A stretch of DNA of 64,000 bases from Stichopus chloronotus (lineage: Eukaryota; Echinodermata; Holothuroidea; Aspidochirotida; Stichopodidae). Under the pieces are notes generated by a model, which worked only from the letters and a program-made list of their open reading frames with translations, did no database searches and was not told the origin of the DNA. The translations under genes and the position numbers were made by a program. Where the stretch lies: NCBI GenBank assembly GCA_021234535.1, contig CM037843.1:18941911-19005910 (forward strand), written 5' to 3'. The first letter of the stretch is position 1. Every line of letters begins with the position of its first letter. Positions 50,001-57,651 of the stretch are shown here, piece after piece.

Positions 50001-50282
50001 ACTCACCTTGGAGTCTTGCCAAATAACACAAATTACGTAATCCCTCAGAATATCACTTTGGGCATTTACATGATCCACGGCTAACTCGACAGCAGGAATC
50101 ATTCCAGTTCCGTCCCAGTTCTCTCCGGACGAATAAAATCCTGCAATGTTAAGAAGAGTCTTGGATGTGTTGGTCGTGCTATTTCTGCCTTCATCGCATC
50201 TTGTGTACTTATTCGCTCTAGCAGTCAAAAGGAATAACCCAAACATGACAACAACGAGGACCGCATGAGCTTTCGACATCAT
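28836..50282 (-). CDS. Gene A: GABA-B-like class C GPCR with inserted C-type lectin domain (19 exons)
   Basis: A receptor gene assembled from 19 minus-strand exons: 50282-50007, 46006-45869, 44456-44286, 43878-43774, 42470-42405, 42138-41938, 41439-41188, 39067-39007, 38478-38295, 36903-36707, 36446-36360, 35671-35527, 34954-34816, 34267-34157, 33132-33025, 30922-30794, 30612-30424, 29565-29506, 29030-28836. All introns are GT/AG and phases agree; the coding length is 2814 nt (937 aa). Domains: signal peptide about 1-23, Venus-flytrap about 40-423, CTLD 424-550, linker 551-592, seven helices about 593-851, tail 852-937. The 7TM part follows GABA-B receptors closely: NNLIILG in TM2, SKTWRVYK after TM3, VDPL after TM4, YKGLI and FLAWQTR in TM5, LNDSK before TM6. 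Family knowledge predicts a plasma-membrane receptor signalling through G proteins; the ligand is unknown. UTRs, promoter and polyA site were not identified. The exon 10 donor (GTTCGC) is weak but in phase. Confidence 0.9.
29506..29565 (-). CDS. Gene A exon 18: start of cytoplasmic tail
   Basis: Codes for exactly 20 residues (854-873), VIFVYKYPDASRKQSTSDPE. The YPDASRKQ piece is the equivalent of GABA-B NPDAATQN just after TM7. Acceptor CTCAG/GTAATA, donor TGAG/GTAAAC. Confidence 0.85.
30424..30612 (-). CDS. Gene A exon 17: transmembrane helices 6 and 7
   Basis: Codes for 63 residues (791-853). Starts VTIPVLNDSKLIAICVYN, matching GABA-B VSIPALNDSKYIGMSVYN, then two hydrophobic runs ending FTLIVIFLPK (GABA-B ITLCLVFVPK). 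Phase 0. Confidence 0.93.
30794..30922 (-). CDS. Gene A exon 16: extracellular loop 2 and transmembrane helix 5
   Basis: Codes for 43 residues (748-790). CDCEHITVWISLLGVYKGLI aligns with GABA-B [20 protein letters not shown] and contains the loop-2 cysteine; FLAWQTRT matches FLAWETRN. Phase 0. Confidence 0.93.
30923..33024 (-). other. Gene A intron 15 with homopolymer tracts and palindromes
   Basis: Contains a C tract near 31176-31189 and a G tract near 31298-31316, then an 8-bp stem with a 6-nt loop (31349-31370) overlapping a perfect 16-bp palindrome TAGGTATGCATACCTA (31370-31385). Otherwise unassigned. Confidence 0.6.
33025..33132 (-). CDS. Gene A exon 15: transmembrane helix 4
   Basis: Codes for 36 residues (712-747): RIKDSNLFLMVGIFLIVDV then ILLTWQFVDPLDHRQI. 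Matches GABA-B [29 protein letters not shown]. Phase 0 at both ends (CCAG/AGAATC, AATT/GTAAGT). Confidence 0.92.
34157..34267 (-). CDS. Gene A exon 14: transmembrane helix 3 and second intracellular loop
   Basis: Codes for 37 residues (675-711): LRIWLISVGFVIGFGSIFSK then TWRVYKVANTKDGAKTK. Aligns with GABA-B [22 protein letters not shown]. The basic loop that follows is the G-protein-facing segment. Phase 0 at both ends. Confidence 0.92.
34816..34954 (-). CDS. Gene A exon 13: transmembrane helix 2 and first extracellular loop
   Basis: Codes for residues 628-674. KPSSPKLNNLIILGCILIY is the diagnostic class C/GABA-B motif (SSPxxNNLIILG). Ends FCM, where Cys673 should form the conserved disulfide to extracellular loop 2. 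Acceptor TTAAG/TTTTG, donor ATG/GTGAGA. Confidence 0.92.
35260..35502 (-). pseudogene. LINE reverse-transcriptase ORF, C-terminal fragment
   Basis: The frame reads SELLQLYSPSRNLRSS, then WGDRSFKVAAPRLWNTLPYE, then IATFKKHLKSHL and a TAG stop at 35260. This is the characteristic end of ORF2 in CR1/L2/Jockey-type LINEs. The copy is 5'-truncated and sits in intron 12 of gene A, same strand, about 25 bp after the exon 12 donor. Confidence 0.82.
35527..35671 (-). CDS. Gene A exon 12: transmembrane helix 1
   Basis: Codes for residues 580-627. Hydrophobic stretch about 593-621 with LGIALAISFLIFNIMAR, matching GABA-B TM1 (LAxxFLxFNIxxR). Phase 1 in, phase 2 out (ACAA/GTAAGA). A LINE 3' fragment starts about 25 bp inside the following intron. 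Confidence 0.9.
36360..36446 (-). CDS. Gene A exon 11: linker between lectin domain and membrane
   Basis: Codes for residues 551-579, phase 1 on both sides. Contains ILTLSALPDGSLEEEWHYEFRW. The run leading into exon 12 (RWHDGKMPVDRTP) resembles the GABA-B pre-TM1 linker KWIGGSPPAD, so the native linker was kept after the lectin insertion. Too short for the open-frame length filter, found by splice-phase reading. Confidence 0.8.
36707..36903 (-). CDS. Gene A exon 10: C-type lectin domain, second half
   Basis: Codes for residues 486-550. Begins FIGLTYDA (the CTLD WIGL motif), continues IWTD, and ends with GDWIPANSDESKRPFICK, where Cys546 is the core partner of Cys454. The second CTLD cysteine pair and the EPN/QPD and WND metal-site motifs are absent. 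The donor, CCAG/GTTCGC, is the weakest in the gene but keeps phase 1 for the next exon. Confidence 0.88.
36904..38294 (-). other. Gene A intron 9
   Basis: Splits the CTLD between exons 9 and 10 in phase 2. Contains a decayed MITE-A; no other feature seen. Confidence 0.6.
37620..37930 (-). mobile_element. MITE-A relic
   Basis: On the minus strand it keeps the family order: GAGCAACAAATAATTGAATT, a TTTCTTAAAA block, then AACAGAAACACCTTATTTC in place of the terminal repeat. Ends and TTAA flanks are eroded. It lies in intron 9 of gene A. Confidence 0.65.
38295..38478 (-). CDS. Gene A exon 9: C-type lectin domain, first half
   Basis: Codes for residues 424-484. Begins SCRQGWVHFRFYCYKF, the N-terminal hairpin with two cysteines of a long-form CTLD, then the first helix WTDGREHC with core Cys454, and LSQEEFDFIG. 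Enters in phase 1 (CCAG/GTTCC) and leaves in phase 2 (AATG/GTAAGG). About 140 bp are identical to the matching exon of gene B. Confidence 0.92.
39007..39067 (-). CDS. Gene A exon 8: last flytrap piece before the lectin insertion
   Basis: Codes for 20 residues plus one base: GTVDFSEGDREGPVTIEQLQ. It equals the GABA-B segment GHVVFDAQGER...LIEQFQG. In ordinary GABA-B receptors the next residues are the final flytrap strand (KIG-Y); here the CTLD follows. It leaves in phase 1 (CAAG/GTACCG). Confidence 0.86.
39115..39260 (-). repeat. Dispersed repeat, inverse partner of 21148-21320
   Basis: Shares TTTTGTAGGGCCAACAAAAA and flanking blocks with the other copy in inverse order. No family assigned. 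Confidence 0.6.
39611..39654. repeat. Perfect 44-bp palindrome
   Basis: The 22 bases from 39611 (GTTGCTTCATGTGCTCCGGT then GC) are exactly complementary to the 22 that follow, with no spacer. In the other family D copy (about 57793-57836) the same place has several mismatches. Confidence 0.95.
40087..40127. repeat. Twin hairpins with complementary loops
   Basis: GGTTTATC-GGTT-GATAAACC is followed one base later by GGATTATC-AACC-GATAATCC. Each has an 8-bp stem and a 4-nt loop, and the loops are complementary. They lie in a 170-bp block of AAACCTG/GATAAACC repeats (39985-40155) that the other family D copy lacks. Confidence 0.85.
41188..41439 (-). CDS. Gene A exon 7: Venus-flytrap, C-terminal part of the lobes
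   Basis: Codes for residues 320-403. Key blocks are YDALLAVALSLN (GABA-B YDAVWAIALALN) and IFNAVNRTQFQGVT, equivalent to the FQGVSG strand. A Cys-poor, N-glycosylation-compatible segment (NRS, NRT, NDT). Phase 0 at both ends. Confidence 0.9.
41938..42138 (-). CDS. Gene A exon 6: Venus-flytrap
   Basis: Codes for residues 253-319. Contains VGKGYAWILPGWYSDQWWK, the equivalent of the GABA-B GKKYVWFLIGWYADNWFK motif, and then EIETAVVESLYI. Phase 0 at both ends. One codon longer than the exon in gene B (the EE pair). Confidence 0.9.
42405..42470 (-). CDS. Gene A exon 5: Venus-flytrap, 22-codon microexon
   Basis: Codes for residues 231-252, including DVRIFVALAYEDTALQLFCE. This matches GABA-B [20 protein letters not shown] nearly position by position. 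Both splice sites are canonical and phase 0. Confidence 0.88.
42471..43773 (-). other. Gene A intron 4
   Basis: Contains a MITE-A fragment at 42601. A 103-codon minus-strand frame at 43272-43583 (with LPRLTLLRKHREHGYRAKF) is basic and may be part of a decayed retroelement; family not assigned. Confidence 0.45.
42601..42692 (-). mobile_element. MITE-A partial copy, one terminus
   Basis: Keeps the family end: ACTATCATTCTGTG, then AAACAAACGCCTTATTTCTC and TTAA at 42689-42692. The remainder of the element is missing. In intron 4 of gene A. Confidence 0.7.
43774..43878 (-). CDS. Gene A exon 4: Venus-flytrap
   Basis: Codes for 35 residues (196-230), phase 0, starting TNNHLFEVL and ending QLQHMK. 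It corresponds to the GABA-B helix-strand unit that precedes the lobe-2 segment. Acceptor AATAG/ACTAAC, donor GAAG/GTAAAC. Confidence 0.85.
44286..44456 (-). CDS. Gene A exon 3: Venus-flytrap
   Basis: Codes for residues 139-195, phase 0. Contains YSAGSPLLSN and FPYFFRTYLPET, the counterpart of GABA-B YGSSSPALSN and FPTFFRTHPSAT. Its downstream three quarters is almost identical to exon 3 of gene B while its first 45 bases differ strongly. Confidence 0.9.
44457..45868 (-). other. Gene A intron 2
   Basis: A T run of about 20 at 44923-44944 is the only structure noticed. Otherwise unassigned. Confidence 0.5.
45869..46006 (-). CDS. Gene A exon 2: Venus-flytrap, lobe 1
   Basis: Codes for residues 93-138, phase 0 at both ends (CTCAG/TGCAGC acceptor, GACG/GTGAGT donor). 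Contains IGPPCSTDATPVAE, which aligns with the GABA-B stretch holding the GCS-x-VST...VAE ligand-pocket segment. The exact GABA-contacting serine cannot be assigned by eye. Confidence 0.87.
46858..47222. mobile_element. MITE-B (TTAA-flanked miniature inverted-repeat element)
   Basis: 365 bp starting TTAA/AGGGGAAATCAGGGTTTA and ending AAACCCCTGATTTCCCCT/TTAA. The inverted ends are nearly perfect over about 20 bp. The interior is unrelated to MITE-A, although the ends resemble it. Non-coding. Confidence 0.85.
48530..48940. repeat. Dispersed repeat with two related subunits
   Basis: GACCCTCATCGRCTTTG followed by TTGCGGACRCAAAC occurs at about 48557 and 48841, and a CACACA-rich tail ends the unit. 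Family unknown. Confidence 0.6.
50007..50282 (-). CDS. Gene A exon 1: signal peptide and start of Venus-flytrap domain
   Basis: Codes for residues 1-92. The start is the first ATG of the frame (MMSK), followed by a hydrophobic run (VLVVVMFGLFLL) and a likely cleavage site after TARA, so a secreted N-terminus. The block NIAGFYSSG...GMIPAVELAVDHVNA matches the opening lobe-1 strand and helix of GABA-B receptors. The donor is CAAG/GTGAGT, phase 0. The second ATG is an alternative start and would not change the prediction. Confidence 0.88.
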
Positions 50283-50800
50283 TTTTGTACATTCATACGA
50301 TCTGTTTACAGAAGAAAAATACCTAGCACTATTATTTCAATGCTATACTATCGATACTACCGCATTCAAGTTAAACCGAGACTGAACCTTTAAGACTACA
50401 GTCCACGATGTTAATACAAAATCATTAACGCAATCGGTACGCTCCGTTGATCAGGGTCAAATGAAGTAAAATTCCATTTCATTTAGTTTATTTGTACATC
50501 AGACAATGGCTGTAAAATGTCAGTTTCTATACTTTGCACTCCACTGTTACACCCACCGAGTTATACAGCCTGGACAAATCTTTCATGAAAACTAGTGCGC
50601 AAGTGTATGATTGTCTATGTGACTGACGACATGCATTGTACGAGTTTGTATATTTGGTCTTTTCTTCGCAGCATTATATTGCAATTTTCTTGGAAAGTTC
50701 TTTTCAGGGGATCAACTTATTTCGTTTCATTTAGACATTTTTGTTTTATTTCGGACATCGGTTAACTCCCTTGTTATGTTCTCACGAAATTAAAACTTTT

Positions 50801-51402
50801 TTAAAGGAGAATGAAACCCTGGGAATATCTTTATGCAATATGAAGCAGAAGTGTTTGACAAAACACTTGTCAAAGTTTCATTAAAAAATATTCTTTCCTT
50901 CCCAAGTTATGCACTTTTGAAATCTAGAGAAGGGTGTTGCCATTTTTGTCTCAGGTGAATGTGAACAGACTTGAGTAAGTCAAACTATGATGTCACATAA
51001 CCCCTGATGGCAGGAGTTTAATGTATTTCTTTGTTTTTGTTTCTCATAATTTCCATGAATGCATATACACTGTACACAACTTTGTGTTGAATTACTGAGG
51101 TGTATCATGCAATGATCAAATTATTCATACTTTGATTGTAATAGATGCATAACTGTTAAAACTATTTGTCAATAAATTATAAAGAAAAACAAAAGCTTTT
51201 CAATAACAAGTGGTCAGGGTATAACATCACAATCTCAGCATGACAGCATCCTGATTGATTTTTATGAACTTTCAAATTGCAATCTCTTGAAAAGTAAACA
51301 ACATATGCACATGAAATTTGGTGAGGGTGATCACCACATGTTAGTCTTTCATTTGACAGTGATGTTTTATTGTAAAACGTTCTGACTTTCATTCTCCTTT
51401 AA
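50801..51402. mobile_element. MITE-C copy 1
   Basis: 602 bp from TTAA/AGGAGAATGAAACCC to ACTTTCATTCTCCT/TTAA, with inverted ends of about 14 bp and TTAA on both sides. Contains ACAAAACACTTGTCAAAGTT and GATGTCACATAA. Non-coding. It lies 0.5 kb upstream of the gene A start codon. Confidence 0.82.
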
Positions 51403-51539
51403 AGACTATCTCGCACTATATTGCAACCCAATGGACTATAATTCTCATAAAGATGGATATTTTTAAAACCAAAGAAATTGGGGAGCTCATTTCCGAGGAC
51501 CTACCAAAAAAAAACCCTTACAGTTGTTACCCATATCAA

Positions 51540-52137
51540 TCAAAGGAGAAGAAAACCCTGAAATATATTTATGGAAATGAAGGAGCAGTGTTTGACAAAC
51601 ATCTTCCCAAAGTTTCCTCCAGAAATATCTTTTCTTATCCAAGTTACACACTTTTGAAAGCCAGAAAAGGGTGCTGCCATATTTGCCTAAGTTGACTGTT
51701 AACCCACTTGAGTAAATCGAATTATGATGTCACATAAGCGCTGATAGCAGGGATTTTGATGTATTTCTTTGTTTTCTCCACCTGTAATTTCCATAAATCC
51801 GCACACACTTGTACACATTTTTGTGTTGAATTACTGAGGTGCATCATGCGATACGGTAATCAAATTACTAATACTCTGATTTGAATATGCATCATACGGT
51901 TAAAGATATTTGACAATGAAATATTCAGAGAAAAACAAAAGCTCTTCAATCACATGTGGTCGGGTTATTTCATCACAAGCTCAGAATGGCAGCTTCCTGG
52001 CTAAGTTTTACGAACATTCAAATCGTAATATCTTGGAAAATAAACAACGTATTTGAATGAAAGTTGGTGATGGTGTTGAACATATATTATTCTTTCATGA
52101 AACATTGGCAAAAGTGATGACTCTCCTTCTCCTTTAA
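51540..52137. mobile_element. MITE-C copy 2, adjacent and same orientation
   Basis: About 598 bp colinear with copy 1 (CAAAGGAGAAGAAAACCCTG start; ACTCTCCTTCTCCT/TTAA end) with many substitutions. The left TTAA is lost. Copies 1 and 2 are separated by 137 bp. Confidence 0.78.
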
Positions 52138-52869
52138 TGAAAACAACATGCAACATTTAGCTAGATGATTGACAGCATGCACGTTGCTAGATGGTTTGAA
52201 TCTTATCCGGAAATAATAATTTGCTTTGTCAAAAACATGCATTTTCACATATCTCTTACTTATCAGAAACACTCATATGAGTACAGCAACGATATGTGTT
52301 CCACTGTCGTGGACAGGGGGTACAAGGGGGAAAAGACTCCGCCCCCCCCCCCCCCCCGCCTCCTATTCATAACAATGAAAAAGAGGTAAAAATACATTAT
52401 GGAAAAAAAATAGAATGCAGTACCCAATGGGTTTGAATTGCTAGGAGCAATTGTACCTACTACCAGGTTTGAAACCCGGCCAGTCCTACCTGTGAATTCT
52501 TCCTCATAGGATGGCAATTAACGGTATATATATTATTCATGTAAAATGGCCCAGACTGGCCCCGTAGCTCCATGCATAATGGCATATGAACTACGGGTGC
52601 GAGGATAAACATGTAGGCCAACATTCATGAACAAACGAAAATTGTCTGCAAGACCGTAATAGTACTTGATTTAAGGAAACGACACAGAATCCAGATTTTG
52701 TAAGGGAAATACCAAGATAAGCATGGACTTATCATCATTACTTTGATTGCATCCCGTTGCTATACCCAAGTGTAATCCGGTTGCCCGATTGGTAGTACAT
52801 GCTGGAAACGGGATGCACTTTGGTGTGGTACATCTTCTTATCAACAAGTAGCCACCATAGGTAGCACGG
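52138..52869. other. Intergenic, unassigned
   Basis: A C tract at about 52342-52357 and otherwise no recognisable structure. Confidence 0.45.
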
Positions 52870-53281
52870 CAGTTGGGAGATTTCTCCGTAAGTGATCAAG
52901 TGTTTGTAGTCGGTTAAATGGCCTAAAAATCAATCTTTTTTAAATATCTTTCCAGATCAGATAAACCAAATATTTTGTGGTTTTGATATCGAAGCAGGTA
53001 GGTTGGAGTATACGTGGTGTGAAATTAAGGGAATTGATGTAATTTTGAGGACGTTACGGCATTTTACAAAAGTTTAACAGTTGGAGATTTCTCCATAAGT
53101 GACAAAGTGTTCACAATCGATGAAAGGGGCCTTGAAATGGATGTAGGTCAATAACTTATCAAATAAGTTGAATATTTTTTACTTCGATATCGAAGTAGGT
53201 TGGTTGAAGTATATGGTGTCAAATTGATCGAGTTGATGTAGGACGTTTTGACGACGTTATGGTCTTTTTTTTTCAAAATTG
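52870..53281. repeat. Two-unit ~208-bp direct repeat
   Basis: CAGTTGGGAGATTTCTCC at 52870 and CAGTTGGAGATTTCTCC at 53078 start two colinear units that share GATATCGAAGYAGGT and GACGTTAYGG. Confidence 0.8.
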
Positions 53282-54370
53282 TAGCCCGACGGAGGAGAGA
53301 AAGGTGCAGGAAACCTCTTCACTCAAGTCGAAAAGTTTGTTGACCTCTAGCGTAAAATCTAACAACCTAAGGACGGAAAAAATAAGTTCCATGAATATCT
53401 AAAATGTCAGCTTTCCACAGAGTGGTAGCTCATACATGGCAAAAACTTCTTCAAGGAAGTCTGAAGTTCACATTACTTTTACGACTTAGTGTGTAAGTCA
53501 ATGGAGCAATAAATGCCACCTAAAAAAATATTTCGTACACAGCAAAGATTAGAATGTTTACAATGTAAAATCAATACTTGGAAGATGTCTTTTCCGGCCA
53601 GTAGCATTTTTGTCAAAATGTTTCTTAATGCTATGCTTCAACCGAGTGGTGGTACTCCGCGTAAGTATAGCTTCCTACAATTCTCAGCTCCATCCACTCT
53701 GGTCCAAACACTGCGTGCCCAACTGTAGTAGAGGCATACAGGTATTTCCTCACTACACTGTAACTTTGTTTTAAAGACAAAAACTCATCGTCGAGACAGT
53801 TTCAATTCCTTCAGCCTCTTACTTCTTGCCCTAGCTGCCATTGCATAAAACTTCCTCTTAGTGCATGCGAAAAGTGTCATTTCCTGCAACCTGCAAGTAT
53901 TTTGAAGAAAACTTTCTTTGACTACTCGCCAAGACTCTGGTACTCGACATATAAAGGTGACAAGATAATTCAAATGAATTATTTTATTGAAGGTGGCACC
54001 TTAACTGTACTCATGGGTATCTTAATCCTAGTAGCTGGAAGTAGGACACTAATGGACGTAATGGCATCAAATTGTCCGCTGCATGGAGGGTCACGTGCCG
54101 CTGGAATGACGTGTTGTGGTAGGTGTAACAGTTTCATACGTTGGCGATTCATAATATAGTCCGGGAGCTAGCGAAGATTTAATTCATATCTCGAATTCAA
54201 AAGGTTTGATTGCATGAATGGGCGCGGGTGGTGTGGGAACATAGGAATGGACAATCTTAAGTTTTGAAAATGGTGCGTCTGGGGTGGGTTGAATGACAAA
54301 CAAAATGCTTTAAATTACATCTTTGAGTACATCCACGAAAATAGGGCAGTCTTGTCAATTTCATACTCCT
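53282..54370. other. Intergenic, unassigned
   Basis: Several 60-85 codon frames on both strands without family features. No gene supported. Confidence 0.4.
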
Positions 54371-54374
54371 GGCT

Positions 54375-54710
54375 GCAGATTTGATATTCTTAAGTGCACA
54401 AAATGGTGCAAAAGACATTTAAGGACGCCCTTAATGGGTGTGGTTTTCATATTTAAAGCACATATTGGGTACATGGGTAAAAATTAGCAAATACATTTTT
54501 GGGACGCCCCTGATAGCAGATCATTAGTTCTTAAGTTTTCAAATTCGTGCAAAAGCCACTTTAAAGCTCACCCCCCCCCCCCCTGCCGTTTTTGCACATT
54601 GAAAGCATCGATGACACTTCACATGTAAATTGCTTGTGTGCCCACAACTGTTAAGTGTTCAGATTAGTGCGAAATGTATTTAAGAGGTCCCAAACATGGT
54701 GTTTTTCCAC
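54375..54710. repeat. Degenerate tandem repeat, period about 130-145 bp
   Basis: The phrase TTCTTAAGT...GTGCAAAAG.CA.TTTAA..GCCC appears near 54387 and 54528, and a weaker version near 54647. A C tract interrupts it at 54570. Confidence 0.55.
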
Positions 54711-55369
54711 ATTTCACAGAAATATTAAAATGTAGACTCTAAACTATTGTTCAATCCCCTTTGTAACACCCTAAAGTTTTCTGACGTCACAAAGAAGCCA
54801 CATTATAATTTATTTACGTAATCTAAAACTTTGTGGTTCCACCGACATTGAAATTAAGCAATTCAATGGGACTGCGCGCGCGTCCATGGCAACAAGAGCG
54901 GAAGAAACTTTTATGTCTGAATATTCAATACATGTCACCTAACACCCACAGTGCCCTCTCTCTCTTAAAACAAAACCAGTTTTCCTCAATTATGCATTTG
55001 GAGTTTGCGTTCATAATTCTGTGGCACATCTAAACCAAATATTGAGCAAATCGATGAAACTCAAAAATGAAAATTGAGGGTTGGCCGTTGGACACAATCT
55101 AACGCAACAAGGCGACGCACAACCCGACTGGAACTTTTTTTTGTATCAGAAACGTCCGGGTGAAACATGAGCTTGTTGCATGTAACCGTTGTGAAATATT
55201 TTCAACTTTTTGTAAGTGAAAATGATGTACTTTTCAATGATAGAATTTACGTACTTTCAAATAATAATATGACAAAGTATCGGTTCTTATGTATGACCAA
55301 CTACATCGGTTTCTGCTCTCATGATCAACTGTGGAGGAGCGTCATCAATAACAAAAGCTTAATAATATT

Positions 55370-56500
55370 TCATATATTTGGCTTAAATGTTGTAAAAGTT
55401 TTGTTGTTAGAAAATGCGTTAACGAAGCCTTGAAAGGTGGAAAGTGGGTGTACAAGGTTTCTGTTGAGGTATGTATAAATTTCAATAGGTTTGGTGTAGA
55501 CTGTGGTATCTAGTAAACCAGAAGAGTGAAACTTGGAGCCTTTGAATATTCTCAGATCTCGGTAGGTAACCTCAGAGTTTGAGACTTCTACTGTGAACTT
55601 GAGAGGATGATGAATTTTATTAATCTTCACTACGAGATTTTCAAGTTTTGTGGCTGTTCCAGCATACAGCAATAGGATGTCAACGAAGTTAGGGTTTTTT
55701 TAGGATCCGTTGGGAGAATCTGTTTTTCGATTTTGTACATAAATATATCACAGATTTCTGGTGGAACTTGGCAATCCATATCGCATTATTTATTTATTTA
55801 TTTTTTTTTTGCGATAAACTTTTTATTATTTATTAAAGCCAAAGTGCTTTTATCGATCTCATTTTAGAGAACATGTCTAGCAGCATATCTTAAAATACCT
55901 TTTTAGTTTCTAATGTCATATCACTATCTAACGTTTCGTTGTGGTGACTAGAGAGATGCTTTTCAACTTCGGATTGATAGTCTGTGTGATTGAGTATTGC
56001 AATGTCTCTACCTTTATCAAACGGTCTAATAACGACAAAAGAGGGCGTATTTTAGTGTTTTTAATGCAAGCAAATCTAGTAACATTGCTTTTTCCATTAG
56101 TGGTAGGAGCACTAGCTATTTCTGCCTGCGTTGCTTGTAGATAGTCCGCAACATTTTGCTGAATGTCGGAATTGACTGTAGCATGTTTGCTTTTTTTTTC
56201 ATGCATGATGAAGCGAATTATCATCTTTCTCTTTACTAAGTTAAATATAGGAGAGAATTTCACCACGTTTCGGTTTTACCGCGCCGGCGATTAATATCAG
56301 CTCTGTACCTAGTTCAGTGATCTTTGTATCAGACATATTACTGTCCGAGATGTTGAGCACGAACCTTGAAAGTGTTTCTGATTCTATACGGAGTGACAAA
56401 ATTTTTAAATCGCTACTTGTTGCCCCATGTCCATTGTAGTTGATGCCACTTTTAGTAATGTTTTTCTCAGCTTTAAAAGAAAAGGACCAACTTTTTTTAA
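55370..56500 (-). pseudogene. Penelope-like element reverse transcriptase relic
   Basis: Reading the minus strand, pieces of one protein appear in order: ITELGTELILIAGAVKPK, LLDRLIKVETLQYSIT, then PPEICDIFMYKIEKQIL, then FVDILLLYAGTATKLENLVV, then VTYRDLRIFKGSKF and LLDTTVYTKPIE. These are the landmarks of Penelope/Neptune-type reverse transcriptases: the AP..A.IFM.K.E segment, the FxDD catalytic region, and the LDL...KPT block. Frames are broken between pieces and the catalytic pair reads VDI, so the copy is dead. No GIY-YIG endonuclease was found. Confidence 0.78.
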
Positions 56501-57070
56501 TCTATTATTATTATTATTAGTTACAGTAAAAGAGGGAGAAGAAAGCGAGAGAGAGGACACTTTGTACATTTAAAAGAGGGGATGATGAACTGCTCTGTCT
56601 GGAGGATTTGGTGGCGGTTAGCCACGACGATTTCAGAAATGGGACTCAAGTCCCAAGCCTTGGCTCTAAGCTTCCTTTTCGAGGAATCTCCCATGTTGCC
56701 TTTCAGCTTGGCGTGACGGCTTTTCTCTCTGACTCCGCAGAGCCTTTTTTCCTGCCCGTCGAAGAACAGATTTCAAGCACTCGTGACCTCTTCCGAGAAG
56801 TTAAGGTGCCCAGGGAGCCTAGGTGGATCTCTCTACTGACCTTGAGCTTTTAGCGTCGTCTACCTAGAAGAGATGCCACTAGTTAAAGCAATGACCTTTG
56901 ACTGAATTTCCCTCATAGTCTCAGCGTGGGCTCTTGCTTTTAGTAGTTCCCTCCTTTGAGTAGAATGCTGTTCATTGGCCTAATTGTATTGGCAGGAAAA
57001 TGTTGTCCACAAGGTATATCGTCCTCTGTATGTCCTTTACATTCGCAAAAATTAGGGCCATTTGGAGCCT
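56501..57070. other. Intergenic, possible 5' continuation of the Penelope-like relic
   Basis: An ATT run at about 56505-56519, then unassigned sequence. A minus-strand frame starting MGDSSKRKLRAKAWDL near 56695 could be upstream element sequence; not proven. Confidence 0.3.
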
Positions 57071-57074
57071 TCAG

Positions 57075-57560
57075 TGCATTTCGCACTAATTTGAACACTT
57101 GAGAAATGCTGATCTTTTATCAGGGACTTGCGAGTAACGTATGTGGGAAGTTTCATTGATGTACTCGATAGGTGCGTTAATTGTTCTCAAACAGCGCCCT
57201 CTCATCGTGTTCTTCCTTTAGCGGTTTTGGAATTGATTTGAACGCCTTAGAAATGCTGATCTATGATCACTGACATGTGAGGAATGTACCTGGGAAGTTT
57301 CATTGATGTACGCAATACGTGCTTAAAATGTACTCAAAATAGTGCCCTCTTGCAGATGTTCTCAGTGCATTTTGCACTAATCTGAACACGTAAGAATTGT
57401 TGATCTGTTATCAGGGGTATGCCAAAAATGTATTTGCAAAGTTTCATCGATGTACTCAGTATGTGCTTTAAGTGTGCCCAAAACAGTGCCCTCTTTCGGA
57501 TGTTCTAAAACGCCTTTTGCACCAATTTTGTTCTGCAATTGAGCTCATTGTGTTAAAAGA
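57075..57560. repeat. Tandem repeat, period about 137-149 bp
   Basis: Three units and part of a fourth. Shared blocks are GCACTAATYTGAACAC, GAAATGCTGATC, AAGTTTCATYGATGTAC and CAGYGCCCTCT, starting near 57078, 57215, 57364 and 57509. Confidence 0.78.
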
Positions 57561-57651
57561 ATCATGTAAAAGGGGAACGAGATTTCTTGGTAAATTTTGT
57601 TTGGGATATGGCTCGCGACCACAAATACTTCCACTCTGCAGGGGTCTTTAT

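Larger units (their letters stand above)
46007..50006 (-). other. Gene A intron 1
   Basis: A 4-kb intron containing the MITE-B element and a repeat with CACACA-rich tail at 48530-48940. No exon was found in it, consistent with gene B, where exon 1 joins exon 2 directly in phase 0. Confidence 0.6.

Noticed and set aside
52470..52500. tRNA B-box-like GGGTTTCAAACC
   Set aside because: No A box or cloverleaf at the right distance.
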